Source: Saprospiraceae bacterium
Lineage (GTDB): Bacteria; Bacteroidota; Bacteroidia; Chitinophagales; Saprospiraceae
Length of the DNA stretch: 7,980 nt
Reading direction: 5' to 3'
Assembly: GCA_020628755.1 (NCBI GenBank)
Contig: JAHDEQ010000042.1
Span: 8,218 to 16,197, forward strand
The position numbers were made by a program, and so were the translations under genes. Position 1 is the first letter of the stretch. Each line of letters begins with the position of its first letter. This document shows positions 1 to 6,800 of the stretch, one piece after another. The notes beneath the pieces were generated by a model. The model did no database searches, had not been told where the DNA came from, and saw only the letters and a program-made list of their open reading frames with translations.

Positions 1-351
1 GACAGTCGTGATTGCAATGACTTTGATGCAACCATCAAACCCGATGTAGAAGATATTGCCGACAATGGTATAGATGAAGATTGTTCGGGTGTAGATTTAT
101 ACAAAATTACCAAGTTCTTCCCTAATCCAAATTCAGATGGGCAGCTTTTTATCCATTATGACTTTTCGGGCGATGTTATGGTACGTTTATACGCATCAGA
201 TGGCCGTCTTGTCAAAGATGAGTTAGTAAGGTTTGACCAAAACAATATCGTTTATGATATGGGCGATATTCCGTCAGGCGTTTATTTAATTCGATTTTTT
301 GATATGGAAGACAATAATATCTTAGTAGAGAAAATTCAGAAAATGAATTAA
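1..351 (+). CDS. C-terminal end of a secreted T9SS cargo protein with a MopE-like motif (5' truncated)
   Basis: The frame is open from the first base and ends at TAA (349-351), giving 116 visible residues; the start lies outside the window. Visible residues 4-32 fit the repeat annotated as a putative metal-binding or MopE-type motif: DCND, a Pro at 14, then DNGIDEDCSG with paired Cys at 5 and 28. Residues 37-116 form a T9SS type A sorting domain: FFPNPNSDGQL near its start, a central VRLYASDGRLV strand, the PSGVYLIRF strand, and a Lys-containing end (KIQKMN). Proteins with this tail are exported by Sec, carried across the outer membrane by the T9SS, and released or attached to the cell surface after the tail is cleaved. 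The function of the missing N-terminal part cannot be told. Confidence is high for the sorting domain and moderate for the MopE-like assignment, since only one repeat is visible. Confidence 0.88.
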   Translation, partial: DSRDCNDFDATIKPDVEDIADNGIDEDCSGVDLYKITKFFPNPNSDGQLFIHYDFSGDVMVRLYASDGRLVKDELVRFDQNNIVYDMGDIPSGVYLIRFFDMEDNNILVEKIQKMN

Positions 352-364
352 TCTCTCCTTTTGT

Positions 365-403
365 TACCACGAATACACGTAATCAATTCGTGTATTCGTG
401 GTA
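365..403 (+). terminator. Perfect 15-bp hairpin, probable terminator of the upstream T9SS gene
   Basis: Arms TACCACGAATACACG (365-379) and CGTGTATTCGTGGTA (389-403) are exact reverse complements around a 9-nt loop. The hairpin begins 14 bases after the stop codon at 351. It is followed by a pyrimidine-rich stretch (404-430) rather than a clean T run, so it is not a textbook intrinsic terminator. The right arm contains ATTCGTG twice, 8 bp apart, which suggests membership of a dispersed repeat family rather than a purpose-built terminator. I infer that it ends or protects the upstream transcript. Confidence 0.6.
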
Positions 404-469
404 TCTTCTATCTAATTCTTTCCTCTTTTCGTCGAATCAATCCGACACTTTATGTAACTTGCCCCGTAA

Positions 470-498
470 TTGAAGGTCAAAACAATTGTATAATCTTT
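470..498 (+). promoter_or_regulatory. Weak candidate promoter for the lemA group
   Basis: The region holds TATAAT (489-494) running into CTTTTTT, with TTGAAG (470-475) upstream. Spacing is only 13 nt from TTGAAG to TATAAT, too short for a classical sigma-70 promoter. The Bacteroidota reading (TTG, then TAATCTTT at 491-498) matches TAnnTTTG at 6 of 8 positions, with 18 nt between TTG and the box. It lies 22-50 bp before the ATG at 521, a sensible distance. A promoter is expected here because of the upstream hairpin, but this exact placement is a guess. Confidence 0.3.
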
Positions 499-520
499 TT
501 TAGCAAAAATAATTCAAAAT

Positions 521-1114
521 ATGAAAAACATAGCAACATACGCTATACTAGCTTTAGTTGGATTTTTTATAGTCAGTGGTTTCTCTACCTACAATGGTTT
601 AGTTGACAAAGACGAGAATGTTTCCGAAGCATGGAGTAAGGTACAAAGTGCTTACCAACGTCGTGCCGACCTCATTCCTCAGCTTGTAGCAACCGTAAAA
701 GGTGCTGCGGATTTTGAGAAATCAACCATTACAGCCGTTACCGAAGCACGCTCTAAAGCGACTTCTATCACTATTGACCCTAGCAATATTACACCAGAGC
801 AATTGAAGCAATTTCAAGCTGCTCAAGGAGGTTTGACTTCTTCATTGAGCCGTTTATTGGCAACTTTTGAACGTTATCCTGAACTCAAAGCAACAGCTAA
901 TTTCAAGGAATTACAATCACAACTAGAAGGTACAGAAAATAGAATCAAGGTAGAACGAGACAATTTCAACGAAAAAGTAACCGAATACAATAAATCGGTT
1001 CGTCGTTTTCCTTCTTCGATGTATGCAGGTATCTTAGGTTTTGATAGAATGTCTCAATTCGAGGCAGCGCAAGGCAGCGAAAATGCACCCGAAATCAACT
1101 TTGACTTTAACTAG
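521..1114 (+). CDS. lemA: LemA family membrane-anchored protein
   Basis: The product has 197 residues, normal for the family. Residues 5-24 are a single N-terminal hydrophobic segment, after which the chain is mostly helical and faces the periplasm. Family signatures are clear: VQSAYQRRADLIPQLVATVK (41-60), EKSTITAVTEARSKA (66-80), LQSQLEGTENRI (131-142), the helix around EKVTEYNKSVRRFP (151-164) and the closing GF (173-174). LemA proteins are widespread and their biochemical role is unresolved; links to envelope function come mainly from gene neighbourhood. It leads a tight group with two TPM-domain genes, the first starting 18 nt after its stop. The ATG at 521 is preceded by an A-rich stretch with no Shine-Dalgarno sequence, as is common in Bacteroidota. 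A longer ORF in another frame over its 5' end (361-606) has no protein-like character. Family call very secure; function uncertain. Confidence 0.95.
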   Translation: MKNIATYAILALVGFFIVSGFSTYNGLVDKDENVSEAWSKVQSAYQRRADLIPQLVATVKGAADFEKSTITAVTEARSKATSITIDPSNITPEQLKQFQAAQGGLTSSLSRLLATFERYPELKATANFKELQSQLEGTENRIKVERDNFNEKVTEYNKSVRRFPSSMYAGILGFDRMSQFEAAQGSENAPEINFDFN

Positions 1115-1132
1115 GACTCAGGCTGTTCCATT

Positions 1133-1576
1133 ATGATTCAATTTTTTAGCAAAGAAGAAGGCGACCAAATCATAGCAGCGATTCGGCGAGCCGAACGCTG
1201 TAGTAGTGGCGAGATACGGGTACATTTAGAAGCCAATTGTAAGGGCGAAATCGTAGAAGCCGCTAAACGTACCTTCAAAGTGCTCAAAATGCACCGAACG
1301 CAAGCCCGCAATGGTGTGCTATTCTTTTTGGCTCCCGAACGCAAGGAATTTGCCATTATTGGAGATGATGGCATAGACCAAGTTGTGCCCGATGACTTTT
1401 GGAATGATGTACGAGACATTCTACAAACGCACTTTCGACAAAAAAACTATATCAAAGGCTTGGTGTCGAGCATTGATAAAGTAGGTGAAAAACTCAAAGA
1501 CTTTTTCCCTTACGATACCGATGACGAGAATGAATTGCCCGACGAGATTTCCTATGGAAATGGAGAAAATTCCTAA
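1133..1576 (+). CDS. Small soluble TPM-domain protein
   Basis: This 147-residue protein is essentially one TPM domain (the TLP18.3/Psb32/MOLO-1 fold, also called TPM_phosphatase). Supporting features are helix 7-22 (KEEGDQIIAAIRRAER), the strand SSGEIRVHLE (24-33), the RNGVLFFLAPERKEFAIIGD segment (59-78) followed by GI (80-81), and the DFW...HFRQKNYIKGLVSSI helices (88-114). It has no signal peptide and no membrane segment, so it is predicted to be cytoplasmic, unlike the next gene. The C-terminal tail (about 126-147) is acidic and looks disordered. It lies between lemA and the anchored TPM gene with gaps of 18 and 17 nt, so co-transcription is very likely. Phosphatase activity has been reported for some plant TPM proteins, but I see no basis to claim it here. 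Confidence 0.9.
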   Translation: MIQFFSKEEGDQIIAAIRRAERCSSGEIRVHLEANCKGEIVEAAKRTFKVLKMHRTQARNGVLFFLAPERKEFAIIGDDGIDQVVPDDFWNDVRDILQTHFRQKNYIKGLVSSIDKVGEKLKDFFPYDTDDENELPDEISYGNGENS

Positions 1577-1593
1577 AATTTAAACTATCATTT

Positions 1594-2358
1594 TTGCGAC
1601 CAATTTATAAATATCTTTTCTTAATCAGTTTTTGCTTTACTTCATTTGGAGTTTTAGCTCAAAAACAGATTCCTCCCAAACCAAAGCAACTGGTGAGTGA
1701 CTTTGCCAATGCTTTGTCGCCATCCGAAAGAAGTGCGCTTGAACGAAAATTGGTCGCTTACAATGATACTACTTCAACTCAAATTGCAGTCGTTATTGAC
1801 CGTTCCTTAGATGGAGCTGAGATTTTTGACTACTCCTACAAACTCGCCAAATCTTGGGGTATTGGTCAACAAGACGATGACAATGGTATATTGATTTATG
1901 TAGCTTTTAGTGATCGCAAATTGCGTATTCAAACGGGCTATGGTGCCGAAGGTTTTTTGCCTGATGCGATGGCCAAACGTATTGTAGATCAAGTCATTAC
2001 ACCAGCCTTTAAGCGAGGTCAATATTATCAAGGTTTAAATAAAGCTACGGATATTATCATCCAGTTGGCAGAAGGTGAATATGATGCAGACGCACTCCCC
2101 AAATATCATTTGGATGATATTGTTCCTGTCCTCGTTATTTTACTGATTATTGTTTTGGTAATTGTTGCCAGTCGTAATGATGGCGATGATGATGGAGGCT
2201 ATTATCGTGGCGGACGCTACAATCGCCGACAAGGTGGTGGCTGGATTTTATTAGGCGGCGGCGGTGGTAGCGGCACAGGCAGTTTTGGCGGTGGTGGCGG
2301 CTTCGGAGGTTTTGGCGGTGGTGGCTTTGGTGGTGGTGGTGCAGGTGGGAGTTGGTAA
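1594..2358 (+). CDS. YgcG-type TPM-domain protein: signal peptide, TPM domain, membrane anchor, Gly-rich tail
   Basis: The 254-residue chain has a Sec signal peptide (1-22, Arg/Lys near the start, hydrophobic 8-20, likely cut at VLA|Q). The TPM domain follows at about 31-162, with LVSDFANALSPSERSALERK, STQIAVVIDRS, the DDDNGILIYVAFSDRKLRIQ core (94-113), GYGAEGFLPD and the FKRGQYYQGL helix. A transmembrane segment spans about 175-193. The cytoplasmic tail is Arg/Asp-rich, then almost pure Gly/Phe/Ser (214-254) and ends GGSW. This is the standard YgcG layout, commonly found next to LemA. The start is taken as TTG at 1594 because the signal peptide begins exactly there and no in-frame ATG precedes the hydrophobic core. 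The gene ends the plus-strand group; its 3' end is very G-rich because of the Gly codons. Function in the envelope is unknown. Confidence 0.92.
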   Translation: MRPIYKYLFLISFCFTSFGVLAQKQIPPKPKQLVSDFANALSPSERSALERKLVAYNDTTSTQIAVVIDRSLDGAEIFDYSYKLAKSWGIGQQDDDNGILIYVAFSDRKLRIQTGYGAEGFLPDAMAKRIVDQVITPAFKRGQYYQGLNKATDIIIQLAEGEYDADALPKYHLDDIVPVLVILLIIVLVIVASRNDGDDDGGYYRGGRYNRRQGGGWILLGGGGGSGTGSFGGGGGFGGFGGGGFGGGGAGGSW

Positions 2359-2361
2359 ATT

Positions 2362-2388
2362 CTCTGTGGCACTCTGTTTTCTCTGTGG
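2362..2388 (+). repeat. Short intergenic repeat: three CTCTGT units about 9-10 bp apart
   Basis: CTCTGTGG occurs at 2362-2369 and 2381-2388, with CTCTGT at 2372-2377 between them, followed by TTGAAAAG. It starts just after the stop codon of the TPM gene, in the convergent gap. From memory, CTCTGTGG/CTCTGTG strings of this kind are scattered between genes in many bacterial genomes, but I could not check copy number here. It has no stem-loop of its own. Confidence 0.55.
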
Positions 2389-2404
2389 TTGAAAAGAAAT
2401 GCTA

Positions 2405-2467
2405 GAGCTTAGGTTTACTAAACTCCGCATGACTCTTTACCACCCGCAAGTTTAGGAAGCCAAGCTC
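2405..2467. terminator. Weak nested inverted repeat in the convergent gap, possible two-way terminator
   Basis: Outer arms GAGCTT (2405-2410) and AAGCTC (2462-2467) enclose inner arms CTAAACT (2418-2424) and AGTTTAG (2449-2455). The loop is long (24 nt) and there are 6-7 nt unpaired bulges on both sides, so stability is modest. On the minus strand the structure is followed by a T-rich stretch (reading back through 2404-2391). The right outer arm overlaps the helicase stop codon. A terminator is expected between convergent genes, but this fold is not convincing by itself. Confidence 0.25.
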
Positions 2468-3776
2468 AAATCTCCGTTACTCGAACCTTCTTTTTTTTCA
2501 AACGAGTATTGTCCACATAACGAATGAGTTGTTGGATTTTGTTTTTTTGAATCGCTACAAAAGCGCAATCATTTTTAAGTTCAATCGTCCCGACTTCTTT
2601 GTGCTTGAGCTCGCCTTGTTTAAAAAACAAGCCTGCAATATCACCTTTAGAAATTTTATCTCTTCGTCCGCCCGATACAAAAACAGTTGTCCAAGGCGAA
2701 GGCTTTGGAACTGGAGCTTCTTCTATAATTTCTGCTTCTAATTCGGGAATAAAATCGGGCAAATCTTCCTCTGCCCAATGCAGCACAAAGGCCGTTCCAT
2801 CACTGTGCATACGAGCAGTACGCCCGTTTCGATGGGTAAATTCCTCGGCTCGATGTGGCAAATGATAATGAATGATAAACTTGATTTCTGGTACGTTAAT
2901 ACCTCTTGCAGCTAGGTCGGTTGCGATGAGCAACTGATGCGTGCCATTGCGAAATTTTATCAATGCTCGCTCTCTATCTCGCTGTTCCATCCCACCGTAA
3001 AAAGTACCATGTGGAATATTTTGTTCACTTAAAAAATCACTAACACGTTGAATGCTATCTTTATAATTACAAAAAATAATTCCAGGTTGATTTCCCAAAT
3101 GACAAAGAGCTTTTCCAAGGGTTTGGAGCTTATCTTTTTCGGGCGAGACAATTGCTTTGACCAGCAATTGTTGGACACCATCTTCGAGGTAGTCCACATA
3201 CAAAGGCTGAGTCAAACCAACAAAACTTGGAATTTCAACCCCTTGTGTAGCAGAAGTCAGAATCTTTTTTTCCAAATAAGGTAAGTTCTCCAAAATTTCT
3301 GTCATTTGCTCCTCAAATCCAATCTCTAAGGACTTATCGAACTCATCTAAAACCAACAATTTGATAGTCTCTTTTGAAATCGTTTTTATCCGAAAATGAT
3401 GTGCAATCCGACCTGGTGTTCCTACTAATAAAGACGGTTCGTGTTTTAAATCCAATTTGTCTTTTGAAACGGTGCGTCCACCATAAACCGCATTGATTTT
3501 AAAACCCGTTCCCATTTCACGGGCAACTTGTTCGATTTGAATGGCCAACTCTCGCGAGGGCGTTATGATAAGGGCTTGGACTCCTTCTTTGCCATGCACC
3601 AATTCATGAAAAATAGGCAACAAAAAAGCAAGCGTTTTGCCTGTTCCTGTTGGAGAAAGCAGTACAACTTCGGCACAAGTATGTATGGCCAATTGGGCTT
3701 CTTCTTGCATGGCATTGAGCTGTTCAATACCGAGTTTTTGGAGGATAGCAGCTTGCTTTTTAGTATTCTTTGACAT
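2466..3776 (-). CDS. DEAD-box ATP-dependent RNA helicase with DbpA-type RNA-binding domain
   Basis: The 436-residue product has two RecA-like domains and a C-terminal RNA-binding domain. Motifs: I SPTGTGKT (41-48), Ia TPSREL (72-77), GG (99-100), Ib TPGR (120-123), II DEFD in place of DEAD (144-147), III SAT (175-177), IV IIFC (233-236), V ATDLAARGIN (285-294) and VI HRNGRTAR (315-322). The Q-motif Gln lies at about residue 24. Residues 362-436 match the DbpA RNA-binding domain (WTTVFVSGGRRDKISKGDI, then GTIELKNDCAFVAI and a basic end KKKKVRV). In DbpA this domain recognises hairpin 92 of 23S rRNA, so a role in large-subunit assembly is likely, though orthology is not proved. I chose ATG at 3776, not the in-frame TTG at 3791, because a Bacteroidota -7 promoter box lies between them. 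The large upstream gene ends 31 nt away on the same strand, so read-through transcription is also possible. Confidence 0.93.
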   Translation of the reverse strand: MSKNTKKQAAILQKLGIEQLNAMQEEAQLAIHTCAEVVLLSPTGTGKTLAFLLPIFHELVHGKEGVQALIITPSRELAIQIEQVAREMGTGFKINAVYGGRTVSKDKLDLKHEPSLLVGTPGRIAHHFRIKTISKETIKLLVLDEFDKSLEIGFEEQMTEILENLPYLEKKILTSATQGVEIPSFVGLTQPLYVDYLEDGVQQLLVKAIVSPEKDKLQTLGKALCHLGNQPGIIFCNYKDSIQRVSDFLSEQNIPHGTFYGGMEQRDRERALIKFRNGTHQLLIATDLAARGINVPEIKFIIHYHLPHRAEEFTHRNGRTARMHSDGTAFVLHWAEEDLPDFIPELEAEIIEEAPVPKPSPWTTVFVSGGRRDKISKGDIAGLFFKQGELKHKEVGTIELKNDCAFVAIQKNKIQQLIRYVDNTRLKKKKVRVTEI

Positions 3777-3780
3777 TGCA

Positions 3781-3788
3781 CAAATGTA
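3781..3788 (-). promoter_or_regulatory. Bacteroidota -7 promoter box (TACATTTG) directly before the helicase start
   Basis: Read on the minus strand the bases are TACATTTG, an exact match to the Bacteroidota housekeeping -7 consensus TAnnTTTG. Only four bases (TGCA) separate it from the ATG at 3776, so transcription would begin at or within a few bases of the start codon. No clear TTTG/TTG -33 box is present 19-21 nt further upstream, which lowers confidence. The box is the only promoter-like signal in the 31-nt gap after the upstream gene. Confidence 0.45.
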
Positions 3789-3807
3789 CAACTAAAATGG
3801 GCAAGAC

Positions 3808-6800
3808 TTACAGTTTTATAAAAGATTTACTTTTTGAAGCCTGACCAGAAGATAATCGGTAATAATAAACTCCTCTCTTGTCAAAAATAGTAGCGTCTAA
3901 GAGAATAGCGTTTTGACCTTTGGGAAATACCTTTTTTTCTTGAAAAACCAATTGTCCACTGGTAGAAAAGATTTCAAGTACAAATTCATTTTGCTGGGGC
4001 GTATAAAATTCAATAGTCGTACTTCCTGCAAAAGGGTTGGGTTTGTTTTGGAACAAAACAAACTGGTCGTTTGGATGCTTAGGTTTTCCTTCAAAATAAA
4101 ATTCTAAATCTGCTTTTTGGTTTTCATCAAAATAAACTTCAGCTTGCAAATGACGATTGGATAACTGTATGACTTCATGAAGTGTCCCACTCGATTTGGC
4201 CTTAAAAAGGAGTTCAAAAAGAGGTGTTTCTTCGTTGAGCAGACTTGTGTTATTTTGATTCCAGCTAACATGAATAAGTCCGTTATCCACATTTTCGATG
4301 TTGATAAGTGGATAACTAATGTTGATAAGTCCATTTTGTGAGTCTTGAAAAGCCAAATTTGTAGAATCAAATGCTAAAGAAAATTGAAATCCTTCCAAAT
4401 TTGAAATTTCATTTAACTGAAAAGGAATAGCAACTATATCGTCTTTTTGGTAAGTCATATTTAGTATGGAAAAGGTCTTTTGAATTGGGTTTCTTTCTTC
4501 ATTTTGGACGAAGGTATTTGGTACGGCATTGCCATCCACATCGCCAATTTTTACTCCCGTAAAATTGGCGGCCAACTCATTTTGTGTAAGCGGATGATAA
4601 GCAATGTATTCGGGAAAAGCCTCTTGCCAAGGATTGTTGGGGTTTGGAAAAACATAAGCCGCATCTACAAATCGCCACGAAGTATTATTTGGGAAGTCTT
4701 GTATAAAAAAGAGTATCAATTGTCGCAACTGCACGACATCAAAGGTGCTTATATTGCCATCATTGTTAATGTCTGCTGCAATCATTTTGTAAGGTGAATC
4801 GAGATGATTATAACCCAAAATATGTTGCGTCATCAAAACCAAATCAAAGGTCGAAACGCCATTGAGTGGGTCATGCGTTTTTTGAGCCCTTAAGGTATAA
4901 TTTTCGTTCATGGAAATATTATTAAAACGAAAATCGCCTTCAAATTGACTTGTTTCTACTTCAAAGAGATTGCCATCTAATTGGACTTGGGCATTTTCGA
5001 CCCAATCGCCACTTGTAGTGGCGATACGACCCGCAATATTGGCTAGGACGTTTGTCGTATCACAATCCTCATTATTGCTTTGCACCAAAACTGAGGTCGA
5101 ACAAAAAGCCTGATTACCAGCTTCATCTTCTATCCAAATTTCAACAATTTGAGTTCCAACATCTTCACAACAAAAAAGAATAGAATGTTGTGGAGCAGCC
5201 AAATCTCCTTGTTTTTTGATTTTGACTGAATTTTCGAGATAGTTTTCGTTGGTACAATTATCAGTTGCATATTCGAGCAAATTACTGGCCCAAACGGGTG
5301 TACAATTGCCTGTTTGTGTAGTCGTCGAAATACCATTGAGACAAACAGGAGTTGGCGGAAAACAATCTTGAATTGTAAATAAATAAGAACATTCCGAAGT
5401 ATTGCCACAACCATCTTCAGCTATCCATTTGATTTGGTGTGTACCATAAGGAAATACGCCCGAAACGGTATCTTGTTCGGCGACAATATCAAAAGAACCA
5501 TCGTTGTCTAAGTCTATTTTGTATTGATATTCAAGCGCAAGCGTTGAACAATTGTCGCTGATAGGCACACCTAAAAGGATGTCGTGATTGCAAGCATCAC
5601 TAGCATCGCAAATGAGCGTATCAGAAGGACAGAAGAAGGTAGGAGCTTGACTGTCTAATACCTTAATCGTTTGAGTATATTCGATACGACCTACATTGTC
5701 GTCCTGAAAGGTTCGTGGCACGGGCAATGTTATAATTTCGCCAGGAGGGGAGGGGATAATCGAACCCGACCCAGTTGTAGGATTGGTGTTGAGGACACAC
5801 CAATTGACGACCGTCCAATGCCGTTCGATTTTATAGCAAGCATCGGGTACAATATCAAAAATATGGTCTTCATAGCTGGTCGCTACCAATTCGCATTCGT
5901 CATTGATGATGACAGGTTCACCTAAATATTCAAGATTGTTGGGGCAATTTTCTATCAAGGTATCTGCTGGAAATTGAACGATAAAATCGGAATTGTGTAA
6001 TACAACAATATCTTGTGAGCATTGTGCATCAGGCGATTTCGGACTCAAGTCCGAAATAGTCCAGACTTTGGTGAGTTTTCCTGACATACATTGTAAATTG
6101 ATGCCGCCTTCATACTGAAATGATGGAATAGCATCGCAATTATCCGTAAAAAGAGGTGTTTGAAAAGCATCTACTACTTCTTGTATATCAGCGCAGATTA
6201 ATGTATCATTTTCGGGACAGTCCAAAATAACGGGAGGGATGGGGTCTTCGACATAAATCTCTCGTTGACAAGTATCTCTATTATTATAAATATCAATTAC
6301 TTCTAATTCCAATATAATGGGATTAAATGCCTCGTCGCAGCAGTCAAAAATGGCTTCTTGACCCCAAGCAGATGTTTCGAGACAGCCTTCGAGTCGTCTG
6401 ATACGGACTTCTGCAATACCACAATTATCAAAACTTCCGTAATCTATGTCTTCAGCAAAAACCTTAGCTGTGCCATCACTCGAAACCGAAAGATGAATAG
6501 GAGGAATTACAGTATTCATACCTGTTGTATCGTAGCAAAGCGCAGTAGGAGCTATCTGATCAAGAGGATTGAGTGTAGAGATGAGTGTACCAATATTGCC
6601 ACACTCATCCATTGCTGTAAAGGTGACATTGGTCATGCCCACAGGCATATTGGGAATGGTATCGTTATTGGTCAAATCAACAACTACCAATGTCCCGTCA
6701 TCGTGTATGCCACCTGGTATAGTATAAGAGGCCTTAAGTTGAACAAGAGGCGAGCAATCGTCTTCGTAATCGAGTTTTACGACCATACTTGCTGTACAAG

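Noticed and set aside
361..606. 81-residue plus-strand ORF overlapping the hairpin and the 5' end of lemA
   Set aside because: It runs through the palindrome and into lemA in another frame. Its start is a TTG before the hairpin and its product has no protein-like pattern.
3148..3171. 9-bp inverted repeat ACAATTGCT/AGCAATTGT within the helicase gene
   Set aside because: It has a 6-nt loop and encodes ordinary residues between the two helicase domains with no sign of insertion; one such repeat by chance in 8 kb is not surprising.
3777..3791. N-terminal extension of the helicase from a TTG at 3791
   Set aside because: It adds only five residues, uses a weaker start codon, and overlaps an exact -7 promoter box; the ATG at 3776 is preferred.
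4283..4316. TTATCCACA (4283-4291), an exact DnaA-box consensus, with an inverted near-copy at 4308-4316
   Set aside because: Both lie inside the coding region of the giant gene with no further boxes, no A+T-rich unwinding region and no replication genes nearby. The inverted pair reflects codons of a short repetitive stretch (GLINI...PLINI).
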